Below are positions 10,569 to 21,676 of a DNA stretch of 64,000 bases, in pieces (the stretch's first letter is position 1; every line of letters begins with the position of its first letter). Source of the DNA: Sanderia malayensis. Its lineage: Eukaryota; Cnidaria; Scyphozoa; Semaeostomeae; Pelagiidae. Both the position numbers and the translations under genes were made by a program. The notes under the pieces are model-generated. The model did not search any database, had not been told where the DNA came from, and saw only the letters and a program-made list of their open reading frames with translations. Location of the stretch: positions 1,550,001 to 1,614,000 of the forward strand of contig RQOL01000729.1 of NCBI GenBank assembly GCA_013076295.1. The letters run 5' to 3'.

Positions 10569-10998
10569 AGTGTACCTTATTTTGCGCCATTTAAAAACTA
10601 GTACTTGCGTTGGTACCAATTTCCATGAGTTGGCACGATTATACAGAGACACATAATGGAACATAAAGAAGAAAAATAGGAGAAAATAGGATTGCTTCGG
10701 GTATGAACAAGATAGAACAGTTGAATAGGACCAGGAATATTCTGGTACCAAACAATATGACATCGTGACTTCGAATACAAATTCACAAAGCTAATTTCGT
10801 TTGTTGGGGTTTCAATTCATTAAATTGTTGCAATTAAAGTTATTAAAAATATTTGTTAGCACAGGTAATAATTCAGACATGCATAGAACAGTGGCATCAG
10901 ACAGGTATAGAAACAATACAGTTATAGACAAAAGAAAAACTCGGATACACAGAAACAAGCAGATAGTTTTGAAGAAGAGAGAACAATCAATATTAGCG

Positions 10999-12735
10999 AT
11001 GAAGAACAAACTATTTATTATTGTTTTGTCCTTTTCTGTGCTTGTAAATTCGTTGCCAATTGAAGATGAGTACACAGAGTACAATGATGCAGACGAGGCA
11101 GATGAGAAGAGAGGAAAGATCGCCAAAAAGAAGCCACACAAGCCACATAAAAAGCATTTCCTAGGAGGTTTGTATGACTACCATCCACTGCAAGGTATAA
11201 TAATGTGTAGTTGCATACATCTGAAATCCAGGCAGTAAAACATAGCTTGATAGAGTAATTATTGTTAGAGTAGTGCCAAGCCAGAAAGGATACGCTCTTT
11301 TATATAAAGCTAATCAAATGATTAAACCACGATGGACTTAATCAATCTCCACCTTGAACTATCCATCAAATCTTTGACAAAGCAATAGGATATTTTTCTG
11401 CAAATCTTAAACAAATTTCCAGACTCCTTGTAAGCTTGGGGAACACAAAGAGTGCCATGGTTTTGAGTCACGAAGAACGTCAGGTAAGTCATTCAATCCA
11501 GATAATCAATCCGCATTCCGATCATCGATCCGGATATCGTTGCAGGTATTGGACACGAGCACTGGATTCACGGACAGCCACACTACCACTATCCAAATTA
11601 CCACTGGGATCACTGGCATCCAGAAACAGATTACTACGGATATCACGGCACGTATCACCACCATTATCCAGCCCACCATCATTACCACGACGGTAGAGTC
11701 TACGGGTTTCATGCACCCGCTTCAAGCTATTGGTATCCCTACCACTGGCCCTCCTACCTTCCTGCACCTTTTCCCTTCTATTCCGCAGACGGTGAGTTGA
11801 CTATATGATACTGAGTGTTTGAATTGATGAAGCAAAATGGACTTACCCTAACGCATGTTATCTTCCATTCCTTCCCATTTGATTTCAATTTGCATTCATA
11901 CGTTTCATTGCAAGTGTCAACCATTCTGACTTATCGTATTTACAGCGTGTCCTGCTGTAATACGATCTTTGACTCGAAAAAAGAACGAAAATAGATTAGT
12001 CATGTTTGTAGGTTTGCATTGAGTTGAAAATAAAATACTTAGACAAGAGAGCAAGTTTTAAAAAATTTGACAAGTGAATCAATTTCTTAACTTTATTTCT
12101 GGTTCACAGGCACTACAGCGGGACAAAATTCAACGAAAACCAGCAAGGGTTCAGCAGATGATGACTGCGATGAGAAGATAGCAAAAAAGAAGGCGAATGA
12201 CGCACTCGAATCAGCATTGTCAGCAGCTTACAAGGCTGAGGAAGCAAAGCAGAATGCAGAGGACGCGCAAGCTACAGCAGAGAAAGCCAAAACGGATGCA
12301 ACCAGTGCGACTTCTAGTAGTGGAAACCGCGATGACTTACCCGCGGCGCATGCGGAGGCAGACCAAGCCTTGAAGCAGGCAGCGGAAGTCGATAGAAAAG
12401 TGACCGAGTCACGAGACAAAGCAAACGAAGCGTTGAGACTTGCGGCAGCCGCGAACCTATGCGCGCTCGAAATGGAAGGGAGGTTGTCGAAATTGATTCG
12501 TAGCTTGGAGCAAGGAGAAAAATCAAGCGAGGAAAAGAAAAACACCGGTGACGATGTAGATGAAGATAAATTGAAAGAGGCGAAAGAGAAAAAGAAGATT
12601 GTGGATGAAGCGCTTGAAATGATACAGCAAACGGAGGAGAAGGTCACGAGCGCAAAAAGTGCTGCTAACAACGCAGCTACAACAATAGCAGATGCAAAAT
12701 CAAAAGCAAATGATGCGAAAGGAATGTCACGATAA
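10999..12735 (+). CDS. His/Tyr-rich secreted protein C with Ala-rich helical tail
   Basis: Three exons, 10999-11194, 11546-11791 and 12110-12735, all phase 1, giving 355 residues. Layout: signal peptide (MKNKLFIIVLSFSVLVNSLP); acidic stretch EDEYTEYNDADEADEK; basic box KIAKKKPHKPHKKHFLGG; an 82-codon exon rich in His, Tyr and Trp (HYHYPNYHWDHWHPE, YHHHYPAHHHYHD, ending YWYPYHWPSYLPAPFPF); then about 207 residues of Ala/Lys/Glu/Asp-rich sequence (AEEAKQNAEDAQATAEKAK...) predicted as a long helix or coiled coil. Exon 1 and exon 2 match gene B in layout and in the HWP..LP.PFPF ending. Exon 3 replaces the short Lys/Asp repeat of A and B. A frame check shows that the potential exon at about 11422-11485 meets a stop in this phase, so it was left out. 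Function is unknown. Confidence 0.8.
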
Positions 12736-13814
12736 CTCAACAACAAGATGGATAGTGCATTCAAATGGAACAATGCATTTAAAAACTGTACTATGTGACT
12801 TAGTATGAGACAAGCCTATTAAATATTCTAGTATATGGTATTGCCTTTGTTATGAAGGATTCCTTTGGTTGATCATTATATCGTTTGTTTGATAAAGATA
12901 TGATCCGTGTTTATTAACGTTTGCTTCTATACTGCGTCTACTGCATAAAACTGCGTCTTATTGTCAGCTGGCGTCAAATATACTGTAATTGGGTGTTTAC
13001 TGTGATAGCGTGCCTACTGTCATTATGTGTCCAATGTGTATACAACCATTCTGGCTACCACAAATGCATCGTTGGCTACCTCATTGCTCTTCACCCCACA
13101 CATGACTACAGACAAGGGCAATGGTTGCTTACACGAGAAATTTTCCAATAAGATAAGCCAACTACAAAGTGCTCTATCCCAATAATCATAGCATCCCTGC
13201 CGCTATATACTCCAGTTCTCATAGCCGCTATACATATACCTTATTATAAAAGATAGCTATAAATACATAACATGAATAAATATAATCCTTGACTTGAAGG
13301 CGGCTACAGCTACTGACCGCGATAGGAATTCGTTAAGGTCCAAACAGGGATGAATTGCACTATGAAGCAACCAGTGAACTAGACTTCTTATATAGAGTTC
13401 ACTGGAAGCAACTTAATGAATCATGTGTTACCAATATTTTTTCTATCGAGGTTCTAAGGCGACCTCATCTCGTGCAATGCAGTGTGATATGAAAAGGGCA
13501 ATCAATTTAGCCGAATTCAGCTGGGTAAATTGAGTTTTAATCAAGCGTATGTGGATCATACTGCCACAAGCAATGCTTTGTTGCTTGAAATTACAACAGC
13601 AACTGCGTGTAGCGGCTAGAATGGTGATTAATTCCAGCGTTTAATTAATCGGCGCCGAGCAATTAAATAACCCATTGTGATTGCATATGTGAACATCGCG
13701 AAGTATGTGAAGTCATAGCTGAAATCATTGGACACAAATGCAGGCTGATTGTTTCAGGGATTGAAAGTGTTGCGGATCAATGAACCTCGTGAATGCAGAA
13801 CAACCACAGACGAC
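12736..13814. other. Intergenic after the His-rich cluster
   Basis: No coding exon or repeat is recognised. The nearest AATAAA-like 3' signal for gene C is weak (ATTAAATA at about 12819). Confidence 0.45.
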
Positions 13815-13822
13815 TATAAATA
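13815..13822 (+). promoter_or_regulatory. TATA box upstream of possible fourth family member
   Basis: TATAAATA, about 165 bp upstream of the ATG at 13980. It is a strong TATA match in otherwise featureless sequence. Confidence 0.4.
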
Positions 13823-13979
13823 CGAAAGAACCAATAACCAGTGAACAACAGACTCGAGTCAACAATCATTGTGCTACGGTACAGCAAGAGGTCGCAAAGC
13901 AGATAACGCAACCAACGTAACCAGCAAACGGACGACGGTAAAGCAGAGAGACACGAGCTGTACCAAAGTAGCAGCAGTG

Positions 13980-14102
13980 ATGTGTGAAGGAACTCACAGT
14001 GATAGCATTGTTGTGCTATGTATTGGCACAGGCCACGCCAGTGAAGCACAAGCATGGAAAATCACACAAATCGCAGGAAGCTGCAAAAACAACCGAGCAA
14101 AG
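13980..14102 (+). pseudogene. Possible broken first exon of a fourth secreted protein
   Basis: From 13984 the frame reads VKELTVIALLCYVLAQATPV followed by KHKHGKSHKSQ, which looks like a signal peptide running into the same Lys/His box as genes A-C. This frame has no ATG. The only nearby ATG (13980) is one base out of register. A donor-like AG|GTATTA ends the stretch at 14102, but in phase 2, unlike the phase 1 of A-C. A TATA box lies upstream. It may be a decayed copy, an assembly error, or a gene whose start codon sits in an upstream exon. The assembly gap begins 284 bp further on, so downstream exons may be missing. Confidence 0.35.
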
Positions 14103-14312
14103 GTATTAGCATGCATTTTAATCTCGATACAATGAAACAATAAGCCATTGTTTAGACACAATAGCTTATTGTTCTTCTATTTTTTAAGAAGAACATTAGT
14201 CTGAGGTTCTGAATTTACTATCTATATCTTACTTGCGGGGTATTACTGCATAACGAAACCCGGCCAGAGATTGTCGGTATAAGCTTGGCATCTGGTCCCT
14301 GAAACTGTCAAA

Positions 14313-14385
14313 TACAGTCAAATCTGCATAGTTCGAACTCGTGTAATTCGAACTCTATCTAATTCGAACGAACTTCTCCGTCCCT
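14313..14385. mobile_element. Truncated TIR element, family G
   Basis: Starts TACAGTCAAATCTGCATAG and continues with GTAATTCGAAC motifs like the copies at 36917-37108 and 58187-58347. It is cut off by the assembly gap. Confidence 0.7.
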
Positions 14386-14485
14386 NNNNNNNNNNNNNNN
14401 NNNNNNNNNNNNNNNNNNNNNNNNNNNNNNNNNNNNNNNNNNNNNNNNNNNNNNNNNNNNNNNNNNNNNNNNNNNNNNNNNNNNN
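14386..14485. other. Assembly gap (100 N)
   Basis: Exactly 100 N, a conventional placeholder for a gap of unknown size. Linkage of the His-rich cluster to the genes on the right therefore rests on scaffolding, not continuous sequence. Confidence 0.99.
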
Positions 14486-15985
14486 GGCTTTTTTTTAGTG
14501 CCAGCTTCAACTGGCGCCTTCATCAAACTATATCGCCGCAATTTGCCAACTAGCGATGGCCGAAACATTTCGCTTCAAACTTGCAGCTTTTAGTTTTCTG
14601 AACTAGGCCACGCGCTTTTAAAAATTTGTAGAACTAATGAAACTAAAGATATGCCGATTACTACCTCTGAAAATTATCTGTTCCAGAGTATCTGAAAATA
14701 TCTATTGCATTTCCCAAGAGTGTAGACGTTTCTGTCGCTCAAGAGTATACCTGTTCCTTTTTCTGAAAAGTATATCTGGTCCTACCCCTCAAGAGCTTAC
14801 TCGCTTCTGTCTCTCAAAAGCATACCCACTTTCACTTCAATTACTTCATTTATCTTTCTCTTAAAACATCATTCTTACATGAATATAGCTACTGCTAATG
14901 CCAACAATACTAATCCCGCTAAAGCAGATCTAAACTTTTATGCCATCATTGTTCGTAATTTAAACGAACCGTGTTGCTTTTTCTCGAATTAATGCAACGT
15001 TAATGAAATTGCAGAATGAATGAGCCACGTGTACTTTTACTGCTTACAGAAAGATGTTTACGGATGCAATGGCATTGAAAAAAGATTGCTTAAAAGGTGT
15101 AGAGTAAATGATAATAGTCAAATTTTCAATCCTTTGGTATGATAAGCACACGCCGTGGCAGACATTCGCTCACTTTCTCTTGCACGTTCATTAAGTTTTA
15201 GGGATTTAACAACCATTCCTCAATGGGATGTATGTACACAAGCAATACCATGAACGTAAACATATGTCCTACGTGTTAAATTATTCACGTACTGTTATGT
15301 ACTTGATAGATAGTGTGTTTGCATTGAAGTTAGAGTCGTGTGATTCTACTTGCGAGTTGAATGGAAAATCTGGCATGTCAGCTTTGGACGAGTCTGTGCG
15401 CCACACTGCGCAGTAAACACATTTTTCTACAAATTTTACCAAGTCTCTATATTCATATACACATTCAATTTTGAACCAAAATAATTCTTAATTTAGTCTT
15501 AATCGACTCTTGTTTTGCTTTGCGAGAGAGCTGAGATAAATAAAAATCTAAGTCCTGGTGACGTTTGTACCTCGCCTTATTTTTGTAATATTTTTAAATT
15601 TCAGAAAATTTGAGCCTTGAATAGAATAGACTATTTTCTCTAAACAAGTGTGCATATGCGACTAAGAAAAAAATAATTAGTGCAATCTACTCCGTACAGT
15701 TAATTGATACTGTTAGGATTTCAATGTTTTAGTTATATCAGCAATAGCATTACATTGTCTCGCCTAAACAGCAACATAGTATAAAATACACACTAAAATT
15801 GAAAATGACGCATAAAAAAGAAAAAATTTAAGAAAAAACGCGCGAAATAAAGTAAATAATGCAGCTAAGACAACTCTCACAAGAAAAATCTAAACAAAAC
15901 ACACAATTAATCTTAAAGCATCACTATATGATACGATGTTGTATAGGAATTAAATGTATATGAATAACTAAGAGTTTTTTTATGA
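14486..15985. other. Intergenic, right of the gap
   Basis: No gene is recognised. A degenerate tandem repeat of about 26 bp (CTGTC-CTCAAGAGTATAC-like units) spans about 14680-14830. A 62-codon frame at 15228-15416 has no supporting features. Confidence 0.5.
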
Positions 15986-18112
15986 TTAATCTCCGTATGA
16001 ATCTGCTAATCTTTCAGATGTAGATGGTAGCAAATCTGGTACGTTTTTTACTTTAAAATCTAGCAGCATTTGTCCGAACGCCTTGCCTTGGGGATCACTT
16101 CTGAGAGATGCAATTCCACCACCACCGAGTGAATTCTCAAGAACGAAATTAAAGGCACTTATTCCTGGCAGCTCGTAACGTTTAACACTGCACCCGGTAT
16201 TATCTTTCTCGAACAGATGCGAAAAATAGGATTGCACTACCTCTTCAGTTAACGCCTCTGCTAGGTACGGATAAAATCCCGGATTTTTGCAGACCACACC
16301 TATGTTTGCGTTATTACCCTTGTCACCACTGCGCGTGTAGGCAAGTGCACCGAGTGGGAACGTACAGGACCCTTTGCGCAGACTTCTGAGCAGGACATTC
16401 CCATTCCTCGACTTCCTGGGATCATTAGCCTTGTCTTGCACATCATTGACGCGGTTGTCTTTTGTAATTTGCTCCTCGTGGTACTTCTCCAAAAACTCCC
16501 CATTCATAAATATATCTATGTCAAATTTCTCTCTTGGGTACAGATAGGAAAAGAGTTTGAGTACAGGTGACACCTTTGGTCGGCCACCAACAAGATGAGT
16601 TAGGCCGGGGGCCATACCAGTGCCAGCGGGAGCTATTTCGCGTGCAAAAATCTGTAAGGCCTCTTTGCTTTGATGCTGAACAGCAATCCACATCACAATC
16701 TCCCTCGTGTTACTGTTTGTGCCGTGAATGCCATACGAGTGCTCAGATCCAAGGTATTCAACATTGGTGTTTGTAAAATCCGGCAATCCTAACGCGTGAA
16801 AAAGCATTTTACACCTTGCCAAGATACTTTCAGCAACTCTTTCCGCTTTTTGTACAGCATGTGGTCCAACTACGGGACAAACGGCTGTGGCCCGGAACCC
16901 ATCCAAATAAGTACCGCTGACTTTAAAGGTGCTTGTTGGTACTTTTCCCATAACGTTCTTCACGAGCACTGCATTGTTATTGTCATCATCAATGACATTA
17001 TGTAAAGTTACCTGACTGAAATCACAGGTAACATCGGGAAGGAAGTAATTCTTTGGGTCGTCTATTTCATAGACAAGTTGCTCAGCAACGGTACCCTTGG
17101 ATACAATTCCGCCAGTGCGTGGTGGCTTTGTGACAATGAAACTACCATCAGTGGCACATTCAACGATCGGAAAGCCGATATTGTGCCAGTCTGGCACCAT
17201 TTCCCAACCCGAGAAAATTCCTCCTGTCACCTGTGCTCCACACTCGATCAGATGACCGGCCAAGCTTCCAGCTGCCAGCAAATCAAAATCATGTTTCGAC
17301 CACTTGAAACTGTGCATTAGTGGAGCTAGTGCCAAAGCACTGTCCACACACCGTCCAGTGACAACAATATCAGCCCCGGAATCAAGAGCTTTTACAATTG
17401 GACCTGCACCAAGATATGCATTCATACTGTTAACAAATTTTGCCTTTGGGGAAACTTCACTTTGAACGTCAGGGCCCATGTTTCCTTTGATGATTTCAGG
17501 TAGCTGATGCATTAGATCATCTCCAGTTACCACAGCAATCTTCATTTCTATTCCAGCTTTCTTGCACTGATTTTCCAATGCTTTTGCACACGCCAATGGA
17601 TTCACACCTCCTGCATTACTCAATACTCTGATTCCCTTCTTCTTGATATCCTTAAGAAGTGGTCCAATAGCAACACTCACAAAGTCCGGTGCATAACCGA
17701 AATCGCTGGATTTCTTCTTTGCAGCAGTAAGCAGGGACATGGTTATTTCAGACAAATAGTCAAACATGAGAAAATCAATTTGTCCCATTTCAACAAGTTG
17801 TGGGGCAGCCACAGCCGTGTCCCCCCAAAACCCCGAAGCACACCCGATTCGAACTGTCTTCCCAATCAATTTTTCTCGAGCCTTTGATGTTCCTCTCATA
17901 ACAGAGGACAAGTCAGTGGATGCAAAGCGGCAATTAGGCCCATTGCTGGCGACAACATTATTGATATAAACCAGTGGAAATTGAGCATTGCGAATCAAGC
18001 TTTTGTGGTAAAGGAGAGAACTTACCCTCAGATAAGAGGCTCCTAACTTAGACAACGATTTAAGTCTTTGCATCTTCTTCGCAGGGTCTTTTAAATCTTT
18101 TTTTATAAACAA
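15986..18112 (-). CDS. AtuA/DUF1446 family protein, intronless
   Basis: One uninterrupted frame of 708 codons. Residues about 86-545 match the AtuA (acyclic terpene utilisation A, DUF1446) family: TVRIGCASGFWGDT, IRVLSNAGGVNPLAC, IVVTGRCVDSALALAPL, LAGHLIECGAQVTGGIFSGW, and EYLGSEHSYG followed by IHGTNSNTRE. Residues about 574-690 form the C-terminal domain found fused or adjacent in this family (ALAYTRSGDKGNNANIGVV, and LGGGGIASLRSDPQGK near the end). In bacteria AtuA is encoded with geranyl-CoA carboxylase genes, but its own reaction is not well established. The first ~65 residues are basic and Ser/Leu-rich, so a mitochondrial leader is plausible (inference). Met14 (18073) is an alternative start. 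Absence of introns over 2.1 kb contrasts with most neighbours and fits transfer or retroposition. Confidence 0.9.
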   Translation of the reverse strand: MFIKKDLKDPAKKMQRLKSLSKLGASYLRVSSLLYHKSLIRNAQFPLVYINNVVASNGPNCRFASTDLSSVMRGTSKAREKLIGKTVRIGCASGFWGDTAVAAPQLVEMGQIDFLMFDYLSEITMSLLTAAKKKSSDFGYAPDFVSVAIGPLLKDIKKKGIRVLSNAGGVNPLACAKALENQCKKAGIEMKIAVVTGDDLMHQLPEIIKGNMGPDVQSEVSPKAKFVNSMNAYLGAGPIVKALDSGADIVVTGRCVDSALALAPLMHSFKWSKHDFDLLAAGSLAGHLIECGAQVTGGIFSGWEMVPDWHNIGFPIVECATDGSFIVTKPPRTGGIVSKGTVAEQLVYEIDDPKNYFLPDVTCDFSQVTLHNVIDDDNNNAVLVKNVMGKVPTSTFKVSGTYLDGFRATAVCPVVGPHAVQKAERVAESILARCKMLFHALGLPDFTNTNVEYLGSEHSYGIHGTNSNTREIVMWIAVQHQSKEALQIFAREIAPAGTGMAPGLTHLVGGRPKVSPVLKLFSYLYPREKFDIDIFMNGEFLEKYHEEQITKDNRVNDVQDKANDPRKSRNGNVLLRSLRKGSCTFPLGALAYTRSGDKGNNANIGVVCKNPGFYPYLAEALTEEVVQSYFSHLFEKDNTGCSVKRYELPGISAFNFVLENSLGGGGIASLRSDPQGKAFGQMLLDFKVKNVPDLLPSTSERLADSYGD

Positions 18113-19933
18113 AACGAAACAAAACTACTTGCTGGAGCCTCAGTCTTGGAGTTACCACATGCCACGCAGAATAAGAATGGAATCGGTCGAGGCTTATTGT
18201 TTCACATTCAACACAACGTGGACTCAATTCAATTCAATTAAAATTCAATTCAACGCATTAACAGGTAAAAAAGTAACTCGAACTCACAAAACTGTAGCCC
18301 CAACATAAACATTAACATAAACATTATTTATTTGCGAATACATAAACCCCTGAATAAACTTATGAAGTCCTTGAATAGGCCCCCATGGGGCCTTATTCAA
18401 ATGCTGACGACATCGAATTTGCAGCACAACACAAGAACTGTTCCCTGTTCTTCTTGACTAGAAAATGGTTGCAAAATGAGCATTATTTGGCGCAAATATC
18501 TTTTTAACACATATCAACCTTACAGGAAAATGGTACAAACTTTGAAATAAGCTTTTCCTCATGGTTATCTCACAGTTAAATCAGCTGGTGACTTAATACA
18601 ATTTGAGGACGAGCAAATGAAAAGTCAATAACATTTTATAATTTATTGCAAATGCTGCAAAAGACAAGTTTCGACTGAGGCAATAATATTATTTTCAATT
18701 TCAATTTTCCAAGGTCTTTGTCGGCTCCTTTCAGTGTGAACAATGTTTTTGAATTTATTAAACATTTAATGATCACATGACCACACGTTTTGCATTTTGT
18801 GGTTGATTTGTGTGTTTTGGGATTCGGGAAGGACAGCCATATCCACATTGACATATTACAGCACACGGGAAAGGTAAGAACATTTTCCTAAATTTACTGA
18901 TGTTAAAATGCATGTTTTTGCAATGTTTTCATGCAAAAGTATTGACTTTTTGTGACTCCATCTTAAAGATTAGCACGGCACATCTACCTGCATAACATAC
19001 AGCTGCAGAATCAACTTGCAACCAAATCAAAATTGATATTGCAGCTCAATGCACACTATGTTTACTAGTATTTACCCCAACTGAAATACTAAGCGTATGT
19101 TGTCTGCACTGAACACATAGTATATATATACTCAATGCAAATAACTGCAGAGTGTGGTTATAGTAGAAGTTAGATAAAATATGAAATATTTGTTTGTTAT
19201 TCCGAGTTTCATGCCTGTCAACTGAAATACGAATCTCTACTTGTTTACATTAGTAGATAGACAAAAATAACGTTTGTTGTGAGTGAATCTCAAGCGAAGT
19301 TATAAATCCAACATCATCGCCAGAAGTTGGCCTAGTTCAAAAGAACGCTTATTCATCGCTATCTACAAAAATAAAAACGGCGTGCACATAAATGTATTTA
19401 TGATTAAAATAAATAATTTTCTTGAAACCAAAATATATGAGCAACTTTATTCATCCACGCCACCTGCTTCTCCATGTGTGGCTGATTATTTTTTGATAAG
19501 TTGTCAGATATTAATGGCCTATTTGGTTTTACAACAGTAAACAAGGCTATTTTTGTCATGATTTTTTCATAAAGTTAGAGTATCATGCAGTCATTTTTTA
19601 AAACAAAGTTTTCTATATAAGTTGTCATCCTCCACTAATCCTCTCAGATACGTTGCTTTTCTGATGCATGGGACACAGACAACAGATAAATAACCAGGAA
19701 AGAAAATTTGAGTTGACCGCAAGTAACTAAAAAGCCTTCAGAAACTTTGTATGTTGTCTAGCTTGCTTAGTTTTTTGTTCCTAGTTAGATTTTAAAAGAC
19801 ATTTTAGTTGTTTGCGATAGAATTTGCATTTCTTTATGCTTCTCTATCTAATTTATGTTTGGCAGTATGTTTTTCAAAACTTCATGCTACGAATGTTTTC
19901 AATTTTGCTGCTCCAGGTTAAGTTACAGAAGTG
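18113..19933. other. Intergenic between divergent AtuA and YHYH genes
   Basis: Contains a 30-bp inverted repeat at 18371-18400 (TTGAATAGGCCCC / GGGGCCTTATTCAA) resembling the inner ends of family E elements. Short TTCAA-rich simple sequence lies at about 18225-18255. No gene is recognised. Confidence 0.5.
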
Positions 19934-21676
19934 ATGGCAACAACAGCAACAAACCTCATCTTGGTGATACTATCCTGCAGCTTATACTACGTCAGTGCAC
20001 TGACTGCCGATGAAATAAGATCGTTCAGAAATGGTGCAGTGGTGGACTCAACGCTGAATGCGACGTATTATAGGATCACGTCAACTGGACTGCCAGATCA
20101 CAGCACCCAGAAAGTCAACCCAAACAATGCCACACACCAAAATCACCAAATCTGGGTGAAGAAGTCTCCTGTTTTTGCATCGAAAACTTACTGTTTACCA
20201 CTGGGAAAGATCGGCATCGCTATTAATGGAGTCAGCCTTTTCAATCCATACACGATTGAAGGCTACGATGCTGTGGTCGGACCAAACAGAGAGATATTTG
20301 ACACGTATGTTTGATCTCAATGTCAGTGCTAATGCCTTCCCTCCCTAACTCTAGTCGCAACTCAAAGTGCAATAGCTAATACGTGCAAGACATGAGAACG
20401 AGGCCCTTGGTTGAAATGATAAATAGGCCCCTTGAGTAATGCCAGTCTTAGTTTCATGGGAAAAGCAGAAATATAGCATAAGAGTCGTAAAGTTTTGGAG
20501 GCCTCATTCAGGGTGTCGCCTTGGGAAAATCCACTCCCCCCCGTTCTCTCCCTCCCTCTCTTTTGTCTCTCTGTGATACACAAGGGACGCTATTGGCAAC
20601 ATCTTTACACGCATAATAGTAATGCTTCGCTTGATTCTTTTCAAGTTGCAATGGTCACCCCGCACCTATGGGTGAATATCATTACCACCAACTACCCAGC
20701 TGCATTTACAATGGAACAGCGGATGAGTTTATTGGCGTCGCTTTGGACGGTTATCCCATCTATGGACCAAACGTATCGGACTTGGCACGCGAGATAACCA
20801 CAGCCGATTTGGACGAATGTCACGGCCGGACATCTGCGATCAATGGTGTCACAGCATACCGATACTACATCTCTCGTCAACTTCCATACATCCTTGGTTG
20901 CTTCAAAGGGGAAATACAACCAGCTATGGGATTCAATGCATCCTATGTTTGTGCAGCCAATGCTACTGGTAAGTAATTAACCGAAACCCTATTTTGCATC
21001 AGGAACCTAGCCTGAAAGTTGCCAAGTCCCACGAGGAGTTCATACGGTGTTGAGAGTTTTAGCTTCAGGGTCCGGTCTTGATAACTCAAAAACTTTGTTA
21101 TGCTTAGGTAATGCTTGACACCACATTGAGGCTCAGCCGTATTATCTTCCATAGTTCTCCGCGTTGTAGCTTTACTTTAAGGTGCTGTGGCATCGTGGTG
21201 TAATCCAGCTGACCCATGGTGTCAAGAGCTCAGTGTGGTCAGGGTTCGAGCCCAGCCACGGTAGTGTCACAGCCAGGGTCGAGGTCTCGATTAGTTAACC
21301 TACTACTGAGATCCTAGCGACTGGCGCTAAAACACCATTTCACCTTCACCTTCAGTCACGGCGATGTGATGTAATACATTAACAACATAACGGGTGGATT
21401 TGACAACGCCCGTTGCAGGTTAGATTTCAGGGTACCATGCGTGTAATTTATGATACTGCTGTTATAGTCACATGAAAGCAACATTGGGGCATGATGTTCC
21501 CCATAATTCCCTCCAGCATCTATGTCCCTCCATAATGATCGGTTTGCCTTTTCTCTTCAGCTTGCCAATGTCCCACCATGCAACGACGTCGACCACCAGG
21601 TGCGGCTGGTTGCAACACAGCAAGTATTCTCGTCGTCTCTGTTCTCATGCTGCTGTCAGGATACTTCATGTTCTAA
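19934..21676 (+). CDS. YHYH-domain protein with predicted GPI anchor
   Basis: Three exons, 19934-20304 (phase 2), 20646-20968 (phase 1) and 21561-21676, giving 269 residues. Residues 2-23 are a signal peptide (TNLILVILSCSLYYVSA). The middle exon carries the signature CNGHPAPMGEYHYHQLPSC, which names the YHYH domain, then IGVALDGYPIYGP. Several N-glycosylation sites (NAT, NGT, NVS, NAS) support an extracellular location. Exon 3 ends PPGAAGCNTASILVVSVLML then LSGYFMF and stops. This small-residue site plus hydrophobic tail with no cytosolic residues is typical of a GPI-attachment signal. The YHYH domain occurs in bacteria and marine invertebrates; its function is not known to me. A tRNA-type SINE sits in intron 2. 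Confidence 0.88.
21181..21360 (+). mobile_element. tRNA-derived SINE
   Basis: Box A-like TGGCATCGTGG (21188-21198) and a perfect box B GGTTCGAGCCC (21243-21253) are spaced as in a Pol III tRNA promoter. The flanking arms GCTGTGGC and GCCACGG could pair. About 100 bp of non-tRNA sequence follows, ending in a short CACCTT repeat. It lies in intron 2 of the YHYH gene, on the sense strand. Confidence 0.7.

Noticed and set aside
11422..11485. Extra exon in gene C between acceptor ttccag and donor GTAAGT
   Set aside because: In the required phase it meets a stop codon after a few residues; exon 1 joins 11546 cleanly.
13777..14055. 92-codon minus-strand frame rich in Leu/Trp/Cys
   Set aside because: Antisense to the better-supported plus-strand signal-peptide frame and TATA box.
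15228..15416. 62-codon plus-strand frame
   Set aside because: No signal peptide, domain or splice support.
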